Made by a program: the position numbers and the translations under genes
Assembly: GCA_947460825.1 (NCBI GenBank)
Contig: CANHHA010000020.1
Location: 1-50,799 of the forward strand
Direction of reading: 5' to 3'
DNA length: 50,799 nucleotides
Source: Flavobacteriales bacterium
Lineage (GTDB): Bacteria > Bacteroidota > Bacteroidia > Flavobacteriales_D > Crocinitomicaceae
Notes under the pieces: generated by a model
Told to the model about the DNA's origin: nothing
Databases searched by the model: none
Seen by the model: only the letters and a program-made list of their open reading frames with translations
Shown here: positions 26,278 to 35,069 of the stretch, piece after piece
Layout of the letters: every line of letters begins with the position of its first letter
Numbering within the stretch: position 1 is the stretch's first letter

Positions 26278-27020
26278 TATTCTTTTTAGTATTCATGGGG
26301 GTGTTGGCATCTCCCGTATATGCACAAAACAAGAAAGATTCTAAAGGACGTAAACAAGGCGTTTGGGAGAAATATTATCCGGATGGTAAAACTAGGCTTT
26401 ATACAGGTCAATTTAAAGATGATCAGCCGGTTGGTGAATTCAGGTATTATTTTGAGTCGGGTAAAATCAAATCAATTGTTCAACATGAAACCCGGGAACG
26501 CAGTTATGCGTGGTTCTATTTTGAGAATGAACAACTCATGAGTGAAGGACAATATGTGAATCAAAAGAAAGATTCCGTTTGGAGGAACTTTAATGAACAA
26601 GGGTTTCTGGTGAGTATTGAAACATTTAAGAATAATCGACTTAATGGTGAAAAGTTGATTTACTACATTCAGAACCAAATCGAAACGGGTGAAGTTAAAT
26701 GTGCTCAACTAGAAACCTATAAAGACAGCATACTGGAGGGGAGGTGTGTCGAATTTTTTTCTACAGGTAGCAAAAAACAACAGGGTGCATATATTCAAGG
26801 TAAAAAGTCGGGCGTTTGGGAAACCTATCATCCCGATGGATCGTTAGCTACGCGGATTAAATTTAAAGAGGGAAAGGCATATGGCTATGCGTATACCTTT
26901 GATGAGGAGGGCACGGAACTTTACAAGTCATATTGGCTTGATGGAAAACGCTTAGATGCCAAGGCGTTTGATAAGTATTTGATTGATTGTAAAAATAAAG
27001 GGATGATTCCCGAAGAATAA
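26268..27020 (+). CDS. Secreted YwqK-type (MORN-like repeat) protein
   Basis: A 250-residue protein with a signal peptide (about 1-20, ending VYAQ) and repeats of the form G-x-W-x2-Y-x-P/E-x-G (GVWEKYYPDGK, GEFRYYFESGK, SVWRNFNEQG, SGVWETYHPDGS), spaced 20-25 residues apart. These resemble the YwqK antitoxin/MORN repeats found in many exported Bacteroidota proteins; here there is no toxin beside it, so an antitoxin role is unlikely. The role is probably binding in the periplasm. Overlaps the HAD gene by ten bases, so they are co-transcribed. Confidence 0.82.
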   Translation: MRLIFFLVFMGVLASPVYAQNKKDSKGRKQGVWEKYYPDGKTRLYTGQFKDDQPVGEFRYYFESGKIKSIVQHETRERSYAWFYFENEQLMSEGQYVNQKKDSVWRNFNEQGFLVSIETFKNNRLNGEKLIYYIQNQIETGEVKCAQLETYKDSILEGRCVEFFSTGSKKQQGAYIQGKKSGVWETYHPDGSLATRIKFKEGKAYGYAYTFDEEGTELYKSYWLDGKRLDAKAFDKYLIDCKNKGMIPEE

Positions 27021-27032
27021 GTATTTTTAGGC

Positions 27033-27719
27033 ATGAACCGTACGGTACTTTTGTTGTCATTGTCTGTTATTCTTTTTGTAAGTAGCTGCAAAAAAGAACC
27101 CGCGCCTGCTGTTGTTTCGAGTTTTCATTACGGATATTATCCGATTAAGGAAGGTGGTTTTTGGATCTATCAGGTGACTGAGATCATACATGATGAAAAC
27201 GCCGCTATTCCGCATGATACGATAAGCTATCAGTTAAAAACAGAAATAGGCGATACCCTGATTGATAACGAAGGCAGAATCGTTAACCGATTCAATCGCT
27301 ATAAACGAAGTAATTCATTTGCCCCTTGGGTGATTTCTGATGTTTGGACCACGGTACTTGACGAGAACCGGGCGGAATTAGTAGAAGAGAACATCCGAAG
27401 GGTTGTACTCCGATTCCCCGTAAAAACAGCAACCATTTGGGATCCTAATCAATTTAATTTTTTGCCCTCATTACAAGCGTATTATGAGTATATCCATAAG
27501 CCCTTCTCATTTGGTGCAATTCAGTCTGATAGTACAGTACATGTGATATCTGCCAAAGAACTCACCTTAGTTTCTTATCAGAATCAATATGAGGTTTATG
27601 CCAAGCAGATTGGCTTAGTGAAGAAATATTACAAGGATCTTCAAATTTCAAATTTTGATACCTTAAATGTTTCGCAAGGAAAGGAACTTTACTTCAGCCT
27701 CTTGGAGTACGGGCATTAA
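27033..27719 (+). CDS. Predicted lipoprotein of unknown function
   Basis: A 228-residue protein with a lipoprotein signal (MNRTVLLLSLSVILFVSS, then Cys19, followed by KK). The mature part starts with a short spacer, then YYPIKEGGFWIYQVTEI, a pattern common in Bacteroidota lipoproteins that begin with 'YYPL--G--W-Y-V'. It is strand-rich with few cysteines and has no enzyme motif I can name. It lies 12 bases after the YwqK-type gene, probably the last gene of that operon, since a promoter for the next gene sits across its end. Confidence 0.78.
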   Translation: MNRTVLLLSLSVILFVSSCKKEPAPAVVSSFHYGYYPIKEGGFWIYQVTEIIHDENAAIPHDTISYQLKTEIGDTLIDNEGRIVNRFNRYKRSNSFAPWVISDVWTTVLDENRAELVEENIRRVVLRFPVKTATIWDPNQFNFLPSLQAYYEYIHKPFSFGAIQSDSTVHVISAKELTLVSYQNQYEVYAKQIGLVKKYYKDLQISNFDTLNVSQGKELYFSLLEYGH

Positions 27720-27731
27720 TCTGTAACTTTG
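27701..27731 (+). promoter_or_regulatory. Candidate promoter of the GT9-GT4 pair (leaderless)
   Basis: CTTG (27701-27704), 19-base spacer, TAACTTTG (27724-27731). The perfect -7 box ends five bases before the ATG at 27737, so the mRNA would have almost no leader. The -33 box lies inside the preceding coding region. Confidence 0.55.
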
Positions 27732-27736
27732 AAACT

Positions 27737-28837
27737 ATGGAATTCAGTGAGGTAAAGCGAGATTGTAGGTATTTTAAAGGACACATTCCGTGTAAGTTCA
27801 ATAAATTGGACGGAAGCGTATGCGACAGTTGTACGCATTATGAGCCCCTGGAAACACGAATTTTAATTATCAAACTAGCCGCCTTAGGAGATGTTATTCG
27901 CACCACTCCGTTGCTTACACTTTTTCGGAATAAATATCCCAACGCACACATTACCTGGATGACTCAAAGTCCAGAGATTTTGCCTAAAGATCAAATCGAA
28001 CAAATCCTTCCGTTTAATGCGATGTCGGTTTTTCTGTTGGAAAATAGTTTGTTCGATGTGGCGGTTAATCTCGATAAAGAAGCAGAGGCCTGCGTATTAA
28101 TGGCTAAAGTAGAAGCTCGCGAAAAGTACGGGTATACGTGGGAAGATCATGCGGTTGCGCCTTGTACAAGCGCTGCGGAGCATAAATTAATGACTGGTTT
28201 TTTTGATGAATTATCTAAAGAAAACACGAAAAGTTACCTGCAGGAAATTTTTGAGATTTGTCATTCCTCGTTCAATTTTGAACCGTATGCGATTCAGTTA
28301 AATCAAGCTAAATATAGCCATTGGCAAACGATCCTTGACGAAAAACGTGAGGGAAAACAAGTCGTCGGTTTAAACACGGGCTGTGGTCCACGATGGAATA
28401 CGCGCCTTTGGAAGGATGAATATTGGATACAACTTGCAATAACCTTACGTGAACAAGGATATTATCCGATGTTCCTTGGTGGCGAATTAGAGCATACTAA
28501 GAATGTAGCCTTGTCTGAAAAGGCAGGGGTGTATTACCCCGGACATTTCGATTTAGAAACATTCATAAGTTTAACCAATGCCTGCGATATGGTGGTAACC
28601 CAGGTGACTATGATGATGCACATTGCAACAGCACTCCAAAAAAAGATGGTCTTGATGAATACCATTTTTAATCCGCACGAATTTGAATTGTATGGCCGAG
28701 GAGTTATTATTGGACCCCCTTCGCCATGCCAATGCTATTATGGGAATGAATGCGTTCGAGGAGCGTCGTGCATGAATGATATCAACCCCCAAACGGTATT
28801 CAATGGGTTAAACGCGATTGCCGAGTATGAAAATTAG
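27737..28837 (+). CDS. Family 9 glycosyltransferase with N-terminal four-cysteine module
   Basis: A 366-residue heptosyltransferase-like (GT9) protein. The GT-B fold is indicated by LIIKLAALGDVIRTTPLL (about 45-62) with the family GD-R-T-P, VVGLNTGCGPRWNTRLW in the second domain and the NACDMVVTQVTMMMHIATAL stretch. Unusually, the glycosyltransferase is preceded by a short module with Cys10, Cys19, Cys29 and Cys32 (C-x8-C-x9-C-x2-C), as in small zinc knuckles, and the C-terminal part has further cysteines (CQCYYGNEC, ASC). It should add a sugar to a cell-surface glycolipid in the cytoplasm; acceptor unknown. Overlaps the GT4 gene by 11 bases. Confidence 0.87.
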   Translation: MEFSEVKRDCRYFKGHIPCKFNKLDGSVCDSCTHYEPLETRILIIKLAALGDVIRTTPLLTLFRNKYPNAHITWMTQSPEILPKDQIEQILPFNAMSVFLLENSLFDVAVNLDKEAEACVLMAKVEAREKYGYTWEDHAVAPCTSAAEHKLMTGFFDELSKENTKSYLQEIFEICHSSFNFEPYAIQLNQAKYSHWQTILDEKREGKQVVGLNTGCGPRWNTRLWKDEYWIQLAITLREQGYYPMFLGGELEHTKNVALSEKAGVYYPGHFDLETFISLTNACDMVVTQVTMMMHIATALQKKMVLMNTIFNPHEFELYGRGVIIGPPSPCQCYYGNECVRGASCMNDINPQTVFNGLNAIAEYEN

Positions 28838-29951
28838 TTTTCTATCAACATTCTATCCGTACCGCGGCGGAATCGCCCAATTCAACGCATTGTTGCATCG
28901 ACAACTCGAGAAAAACCATGAGGTCAGTGCCGTAACGTTTAAACGACAATATCCTACGCTGTTGTTTCCTGGTAAAACGCAATTCGTAAGCCCTGAGGAT
29001 AAGGCAGATGCGATACCAGCTCGAAGATTGTTGGATACCATTAATCCATTAACCTTTATTCGGACAGCCAAAGAAATCCGAAAGACTAAACCGGATATTT
29101 TGCTTACAAAATATTGGATGACATTTTTTGCTCCTTCCTTGGGATTTGTTCTCAGCCGTCAATCAAGATTCACCAAACGTATTGCCATTTTAGATAACGT
29201 GATTCCGCATGAGCGACGATTTTTTGATCATGCCTTTAATCGATATTTCCTGAATCGAAATGATGCATTCATTGCCATGACAGAAAAAGTAAAGGCTGAT
29301 TTATTGTCCTACCTTCCTGATGCTAAATGCCTGGTGATTCCACATCCGATTTATAATCAGTTTGGACCCCGCATTAATCGAGAAGAGGCATTGAAATCGC
29401 TTGGACTGAGTCAGTTTAAGGATAAGAAAATCCTGTTGTTTTTTGGTATAATTCGAGACTACAAAGGCTTGGATGTATTGATTGAAACGCTTTCTGAACT
29501 CGATGATTCCTATCATTTAATCATTGCAGGAGAGGCCTACGGGGATTTTAAAAAATATCAGCGATTGATGGATCAGCTTCAAGTAATTGAACAATGTCAT
29601 GTGTTCGAACGTTATATTGATGACCATGAGGTTCCGCTTTTCTTCTCTGCGAGTGATGTATGCATGTTAACATACAAATCGGCCACCCAAAGTGGTATTA
29701 GTGGCATTTCACAGCATTTTGAGCTTCCAACCATTGCAACAAATGTGGGAGGACTTGCGGAAAGTATTATCCCCGGAGAAACGGGTTATGTGGTCGATGT
29801 GGTGGACCCCTCAGAAATCGCAAAAACAATCAGAACGTATTTTATAGAAAATAAGAAAGAAGACTTTAGGGGAAATATTGGACGTGAAAACAAGGCAAAC
29901 AGCTGGGAATCTTTCTCGAAAAACCTACTCAAATTCATAGATACCCTTTGA
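28827..29951 (+). CDS. Family 4 glycosyltransferase
   Basis: A 374-residue GT-B glycosyltransferase. The N-terminal glycine-rich turn is FLSTFYPYRGGIAQFNALL (about 5-23). The C-terminal GT4 domain includes LLFFGIIRDYKGLDVLIE (about 207-224) and a late SGISGISQHFELPTIATNVGGLAE with the family E and GG region. The ATG at 28827 is preferred to the upstream TTG at 28818; it starts MKISFLSTFYPYRGG. It overlaps the GT9 gene by 11 bases, so the two probably act on one glycan. Nothing shows the sugar. Confidence 0.9.
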   Translation: MKISFLSTFYPYRGGIAQFNALLHRQLEKNHEVSAVTFKRQYPTLLFPGKTQFVSPEDKADAIPARRLLDTINPLTFIRTAKEIRKTKPDILLTKYWMTFFAPSLGFVLSRQSRFTKRIAILDNVIPHERRFFDHAFNRYFLNRNDAFIAMTEKVKADLLSYLPDAKCLVIPHPIYNQFGPRINREEALKSLGLSQFKDKKILLFFGIIRDYKGLDVLIETLSELDDSYHLIIAGEAYGDFKKYQRLMDQLQVIEQCHVFERYIDDHEVPLFFSASDVCMLTYKSATQSGISGISQHFELPTIATNVGGLAESIIPGETGYVVDVVDPSEIAKTIRTYFIENKKEDFRGNIGRENKANSWESFSKNLLKFIDTL

Positions 29952-29996
29952 ATAAGATGCCGATTATTCCGCTATTCAACGAACTCGGGATAAAAA

Positions 29997-30028
29997 GTTG
30001 ATTTTAATGCTGGGAAATCCTATATTTG
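29997..30028 (+). promoter_or_regulatory. Promoter of secDF
   Basis: GTTG (29997-30000), 20-base spacer, TATATTTG (30021-30028), followed by CACCC as at the rpsF promoter. The secDF ATG is 32 bases downstream. Confidence 0.75.
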
Positions 30029-30060
30029 CACCCTTTAAATTACGATAATACTGCGACTCA

Positions 30061-33033
30061 ATGAGAAATAAGGGATTTTTTTGGTTTTTAACCATTTTAC
30101 TGACGGTAGTTTGTTTATATCAGCTATCATTTACATGGTATGCTACACGTGAGGAGCGCAAGGCAGAAAAAGAAGCGGTGGCGCGAGTAAGTGAATTGAA
30201 GAAAGAAGCCTTCAATCAACCGGATTCCTTAAAAGGCATTGGTTTCTTGCCGAACAATACGAAAGTTGATTTTAATACCCCAGAAGGAGAAGAGTTAGCC
30301 AAGGCTGCTTTTATCAATGATATCCTTAAAGAACGAGGTTCTAAACCCGTTTATCCAATCTTTGGTTCAACGTTTTCCGAAGTTAAAAAGCGCTCTTTGG
30401 CTTTTGGTCTTGACTTAGTCGGAGGAATGAGCGTTACCATGGAGATTTCCACAGGGGATCTTTTAATGAGTCATGCGCAAAGCCCGAATTCATTAAAGTT
30501 TCGTAAAATCTATAACGAAGCCAATGCTAAATATGCAGACGGAAAAGGAGATTTTCTGGATTTGTTTGTTGCTTCCGCAAAGAAAAATAAAATGAAACTT
30601 GGTCTCCTGTTGAAAGGAGATGGAATTGGAGTTAACTCTACCGATACCGAAGTAGAAACGTATTTTAGAGACCTTCTGACCTCCGCAATGGATGGGGTGG
30701 AGCAAATCATGTATCGCCGGATCAATCAATTTGGAGTCGCTCAGCCGAACATTCAAAAAGACCTTTCGACGAATCGTTTATATATAGAATTACCGGGAGT
30801 TCAAGATGAAAACACCGTGGCACAGAAATTAAAATCAACGGCAAATCTTGAGTTTTTTGAAACCTACATGCCCTCTGAATTAAATGCGGAACTCACCGCT
30901 GCCGATGCCGCGAGTAAGGCTCCAGAACGTAAGGATAACTCCTCGGGTACCACTGCTGCCTCGGATACCACCCAATCCCTTACAGTCGCAAGTCAGTCAT
31001 TAACAGGTGGAATAGACAAAGGCTTGATGTCGTACATTCAACCGGTTGGCCAATTCGCCATCGGGTTTGCCTTAGCCAAAGACCGTGCAGCCGTTGATCA
31101 ACTCCTTCGACGAGCTGACATTCAGCAAATTTTTGCAGCAAAGAACGTTAAATTCATGTGGGGTGCAGAACCGGATGAGTTGAATAACAAAAAGAAACAA
31201 ACAGGGTACATGCTTTATGCCTGTAAGGTGCCTATCGATGGTAAGGCGCGTGTAAACGGACAACACATTTCAAGCGCATCAACGGGCTACGACCAGCGCG
31301 ATGGTAAAATCACGGTAGATCTTGCCATGACCGCGGAAGGAACCGATGAGTGGGGTCAGATGACCACCGAGAATAAAGACCGAATTGTGGCAATTACCAT
31401 GGATAACGTGGTGTATTCAGCACCTACTGTAATTAATCCAATTACCAACGGAAATACACAAATCTCTGGTAGTTTCAGTTTTGAAGAGGCAGAATCTTTA
31501 TCTGGATTATTAAACGGTGGAGCCTTGCCTGCGCCATGTTTAATCAAAGAACAGAATCGAGTGGGGCCAAGCATTGGAGCTGAGAACTCAAGTGCAGGGT
31601 TAGTGTCCTTTGGATTTGCATTCCTTGCTGTATTGTTGTACATGTATTTCTATTACGGTAAGTCCGGAATGGCGGCAAACATAGCCTTGTTTGCAAACGT
31701 AATATTCATCATGGGGTGTTTGGCATCGTTCGGTGCGGTACTTACCCTTGCAGGGATTGCAGGTATCATCTTAACTATTGGTACTGCGGTGGATGCAAAC
31801 ATTTTGATTTTTGAGCGTATTCGTGAAGAACAACGTGCAGGAAATGAAACGTCTAAAGCGATTGAGATTGGTTTCAAGAAAGCCTTGCCTTCGATCATCG
31901 ATGCGAACATGACACACTTATTGGTTGCGGTGATTCTTAAGTATTTTGGAACAGGTGAAATTGAGTCCTTTGCTACCACGCTTATCGTGGGGATCTTTAC
32001 CTCGGTGTTTTCTGCCATCTTTATTTCTAGGTTGGTTATTACCTTCTGGATGGAGCGAAATAAAGGAGTGTCTTTCGATACAAAATACTCGAAAGGCTTA
32101 TTCCAAAACTTTAATTTCAACTGGATTGGTGCACGGAAGTATTTTTACATCTTCTCTATTTCGGTGACGGTAATCGGTATGGTGAGTTTGTTTACTCGCG
32201 GACTGAAAGAAAGTGTGGAGTTTACCGGTGGACGTACCTTCTCCGTGAAGTTTGATAAAAAAGCAGATATCGAGAAAATCCGTGCAGAGTTGAATAAAAC
32301 CTTTATTGAGAATAAAGAAGTTTCCTCCATTGAGTTAAAAACTGTTTCCAATGAGTTTAATGTAGAGATTACAACAAACTACAAATTGAAAGAAGATGGG
32401 GCTACTGAAGAGGTCAAAGGAAAAATGTTAGAGGCCCTTAAAGTCTTGGAGCCATCTATGGGTAAATCCGTCATAATGGGTCAGCGAACGGTGAGCGCCT
32501 CGGTATCTAGTGAGTTGTGGAACTCTTCATTCATCTCGATGACCGTGGCCTTAATTGCCATCTTCTTGTACATCCTATTCCGTTTTGGATATTGGCAGTA
32601 TTCAGTAGGTGCAATTGTAGGATTAATCCACGATGCATTCTTTGTAATCTCCGTGTTCTCTCTATTACATGGATGGCTTCCGTTTAGCTTAGATATTAAT
32701 CAGGCCTTTATTGCAGCCATTTTAACGGTTATTGGGTACTCAATGAACGATACGGTCATTGTATTCGATAGGATACGTGAAAACTTACGCGCTAGCGGCG
32801 ATACAGAGCATCATTACGAGATCATCAATCGGTCCCTAAATACTACCTTGAGTCGTACCTTTAATACGTCGATGATTTTATTTGTGGTGGTGTTAATCAT
32901 GTTCATTTTCGGTGGACCATCCATCAAAGGATTCCTGTTTGCATTGTTGGTAGGTGTACTTATCGGTACCTATTCTTCCTTGTGTGTGGCTACACCAATT
33001 CTAATCGATTTCTCCAAGCGGTTGAAAGCATAA
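30061..33033 (+). CDS. secDF: Protein translocase SecDF fusion
   Basis: A single 990-residue protein joining SecD and SecF, the proton-driven partner of SecYEG that pulls exported proteins across the membrane. SecD half: first helix at about 5-23, AFGLDLVGGMSVTMEI (about 115-130), large periplasmic P1 domain with a low-complexity Ser/Thr/Ala insert at about 283-318, and helices from about 515 ending in ILTIGTAVDANILIFERIREEQRAG (about 570-594). SecF half: from about 690, with ESVEFTGGRTFSVKF and SMNDTVIVFDRIRENLR. The fused form is the usual state in Bacteroidota, and this genome needs it to feed T9SS and lipoprotein export. It has its own promoter and a terminator. Confidence 0.97.
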   Translation: MRNKGFFWFLTILLTVVCLYQLSFTWYATREERKAEKEAVARVSELKKEAFNQPDSLKGIGFLPNNTKVDFNTPEGEELAKAAFINDILKERGSKPVYPIFGSTFSEVKKRSLAFGLDLVGGMSVTMEISTGDLLMSHAQSPNSLKFRKIYNEANAKYADGKGDFLDLFVASAKKNKMKLGLLLKGDGIGVNSTDTEVETYFRDLLTSAMDGVEQIMYRRINQFGVAQPNIQKDLSTNRLYIELPGVQDENTVAQKLKSTANLEFFETYMPSELNAELTAADAASKAPERKDNSSGTTAASDTTQSLTVASQSLTGGIDKGLMSYIQPVGQFAIGFALAKDRAAVDQLLRRADIQQIFAAKNVKFMWGAEPDELNNKKKQTGYMLYACKVPIDGKARVNGQHISSASTGYDQRDGKITVDLAMTAEGTDEWGQMTTENKDRIVAITMDNVVYSAPTVINPITNGNTQISGSFSFEEAESLSGLLNGGALPAPCLIKEQNRVGPSIGAENSSAGLVSFGFAFLAVLLYMYFYYGKSGMAANIALFANVIFIMGCLASFGAVLTLAGIAGIILTIGTAVDANILIFERIREEQRAGNETSKAIEIGFKKALPSIIDANMTHLLVAVILKYFGTGEIESFATTLIVGIFTSVFSAIFISRLVITFWMERNKGVSFDTKYSKGLFQNFNFNWIGARKYFYIFSISVTVIGMVSLFTRGLKESVEFTGGRTFSVKFDKKADIEKIRAELNKTFIENKEVSSIELKTVSNEFNVEITTNYKLKEDGATEEVKGKMLEALKVLEPSMGKSVIMGQRTVSASVSSELWNSSFISMTVALIAIFLYILFRFGYWQYSVGAIVGLIHDAFFVISVFSLLHGWLPFSLDINQAFIAAILTVIGYSMNDTVIVFDRIRENLRASGDTEHHYEIINRSLNTTLSRTFNTSMILFVVVLIMFIFGGPSIKGFLFALLVGVLIGTYSSLCVATPILIDFSKRLKA

Positions 33034-33056
33034 CTTTTGACTGTATTTATTGAAAG

Positions 33057-33081
33057 AACCATCCTTCGGGGTGGTTTTTTT
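33057..33081 (+). terminator. Intrinsic terminator after secDF with TTCG tetraloop
   Basis: AACCATCC (33057-33064), loop TTCG (33065-33068), GGGTGGTT (33069-33076) with one T-G wobble, then a T-run. It closes the secDF transcript before the parE promoter. Confidence 0.9.
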
Positions 33082-33165
33082 GTGTTCAGGCACATTGCAG
33101 GCTTTTTAAAGATGTAATGTTCATAAATCATTGATTTTACATGCGTTTCGACAGCCTTTAACGCT

Positions 33166-33173
33166 TATTTTTG
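33166..33173 (+). promoter_or_regulatory. Candidate -7 promoter element of parE-parC
   Basis: TATTTTTG matches TAnnTTTG exactly, 17 bases before the parE ATG at 33191. The nearest TTTC (33146-33149) lies at a slightly short 16-base spacing, so the -33 half is uncertain. Confidence 0.5.
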
Positions 33174-33190
33174 TTAGGATACACTTAACT

Positions 33191-35068
33191 ATGGCAGAAA
33201 ATCAATATACAGAAGATAACATTCGTTCGCTGGATTGGAAGGAGCACATTCGCTTACGTCCCGGGATGTACATTGGTAAGCTTGGGGATGGCGCCGCAGC
33301 CGATGATGGGATTTACATCCTCGTTAAAGAGGTGGTTGATAATTGCATCGATGAATTCGTCATGGGGAATGGTAAGCGGGTAGATATCAAGGTGAAAGAT
33401 GGGATGGTTTCCGTGCGAGATTATGGGCGAGGTATTCCCTTGGGAAAAGTGGTGGAGGTGGTTTCGAAAATGAATACCGGTGGTAAGTATGATTCAAAAG
33501 CATTCAAGAAATCCGTAGGGTTAAATGGCGTAGGTACAAAAGCGGTTAATGCGCTTTCTTCTTATTTTAAAGTGTACGCGGTGCGTGATGGTCAAATGAA
33601 GTCGGCTGAATTTTCCATGGGTAATTTAGTGAGCGAAACCGAATTTATTTCGACAACGGAGCAAAATGGAACGTACGTAGAGTTCATCCCGGATGAGCAG
33701 GTTTTCAAGAAGTTCGCTTACAAGACGACCTATCTAGAGAAAATGATGTGGAATTACTGCTACCTCAATAGGGGGCTTAGCATGTATTACAATGGGGAGA
33801 AATTTCAGTCCAAGGATGGCTTGAAAGATTTGCTAGAAAACAACATGGATGGTGATCCCCTGTATCCCATTATTCACTTAGAAGACGAAGACATCGAAGT
33901 GGCCTTTACACACGGTAGAACCTACGGAGAGGATTATTATTCCTTTGTGAATGGTCAGCACACCACCCAAGGAGGAACGCATCAAAGTGCGTTTCGGGAA
34001 TCTGTTGCCAAAGTAATTCGTGACTTTTATAATAAGAACTACGAAGCTTCTGATATTCGACAATCCATTGTTGCTGCGATTGCAGTCAAGGTTATTGAAC
34101 CGGTATTTGAATCTCAAACCAAGACAAAGCTTGGCTCTATTGAGATTGAGCCCGGAGGTAAATCTATGCGCGCCTTCGTGAATGATTTTCTAAAAGATAA
34201 ATTAGATAATTATTTACATCGAAATCCGGACGTAGCTGAAACGATTGAAAAGAAAATTAAGCAAGCCGAACGAGAACGCAAAGAATTAGCAGGTATTCGG
34301 AAAATTGCTCGGGATCGTTCCAAAAAAGCAAGCCTGCACAACAAAAAACTTCGGGATTGTAGAATCCATCTAACAGATTTAAAAGACATTCGGCGGGAGA
34401 ATACCACCTTGTTTATTACCGAAGGGGATTCCGCCAGTGGCTCGATTACAAAGTCTCGCGATGTGAATACCCAAGCGGTTTTTTCTTTGCGTGGTAAACC
34501 CTTGAATGTATACGGCCTTACAAAAAAGGTGGTGTATGAAAATGAAGAGTTTAATCTGGTGCAAGCCGCCTTGGACATCGAAGATGATCTAGATAATTTA
34601 AGATATAACCGCATAGTAATTGCAACCGATGCCGATGTGGATGGAATGCACATTCGGATGCTTTTACTAACTTTTTTCCTTCAATTCTTTCCGGACTTGG
34701 TGAAACGGAATCATGTATATGTATTGCAAACGCCGCTTTTCCGTGTCCGAAATAAAAAGAAAACCATGTATTGCTACTCCGATGAGGAACGAAGAAATGC
34801 AATCCTAGAGCTGGGAAAGGCGCCCGAAATCACCCGATTTAAAGGACTCGGAGAAATTTCACCCGATGAATTCGTGCATTTTATTGGAGAAGACATTCGC
34901 CTAGAGCCCGTACTCTTAAGTAAAGAAGCTTCGATCGATTCAATTCTATCGTATTTCATGGGTAAAAATACCCAGGAACGTCAAGATTTTATTATCGAGA
35001 ATTTACGGGTAGTGAAAGATAAGGCCGCTGATGATGGAAAAGAACATACTGAATTAGAAGTCGCATAA
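33191..35068 (+). CDS. parE: DNA topoisomerase IV subunit B
   Basis: The ATPase subunit of a type IIA topoisomerase, 625 residues from the ATG at 33191 (an upstream Met at 33131 would lie before the promoter). It has the GHKL ATPase region ([41 protein letters not shown]), the transducer domain, and the TOPRIM metal site with Glu411 in [10 protein letters not shown] and Asp480/Asp482/Asp484 in DADVD. The length (no GyrB-type insert) and the pairing with the next gene, which has a short ParC-like N-terminus, favour ParE over GyrB. ParC follows after one base, so the two subunits are made together to decatenate chromosomes. Confidence 0.9.
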   Translation: MAENQYTEDNIRSLDWKEHIRLRPGMYIGKLGDGAAADDGIYILVKEVVDNCIDEFVMGNGKRVDIKVKDGMVSVRDYGRGIPLGKVVEVVSKMNTGGKYDSKAFKKSVGLNGVGTKAVNALSSYFKVYAVRDGQMKSAEFSMGNLVSETEFISTTEQNGTYVEFIPDEQVFKKFAYKTTYLEKMMWNYCYLNRGLSMYYNGEKFQSKDGLKDLLENNMDGDPLYPIIHLEDEDIEVAFTHGRTYGEDYYSFVNGQHTTQGGTHQSAFRESVAKVIRDFYNKNYEASDIRQSIVAAIAVKVIEPVFESQTKTKLGSIEIEPGGKSMRAFVNDFLKDKLDNYLHRNPDVAETIEKKIKQAERERKELAGIRKIARDRSKKASLHNKKLRDCRIHLTDLKDIRRENTTLFITEGDSASGSITKSRDVNTQAVFSLRGKPLNVYGLTKKVVYENEEFNLVQAALDIEDDLDNLRYNRIVIATDADVDGMHIRMLLLTFFLQFFPDLVKRNHVYVLQTPLFRVRNKKKTMYCYSDEERRNAILELGKAPEITRFKGLGEISPDEFVHFIGEDIRLEPVLLSKEASIDSILSYFMGKNTQERQDFIIENLRVVKDKAADDGKEHTELEVA

Positions 35069-35069
35069 C

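Noticed and set aside
26268..27020. Toxin-antitoxin pair (YwqK-family label)
   Set aside because: The protein has a signal peptide and no neighbouring toxin-like gene; the label reflects the repeat family only.
33191..35068. Calling this gene gyrB
   Set aside because: The adjacent A subunit and the N-terminal sequence match the ParE/ParC pair of Bacteroidota; no GyrB-type features were seen, though a phylogeny would settle it.
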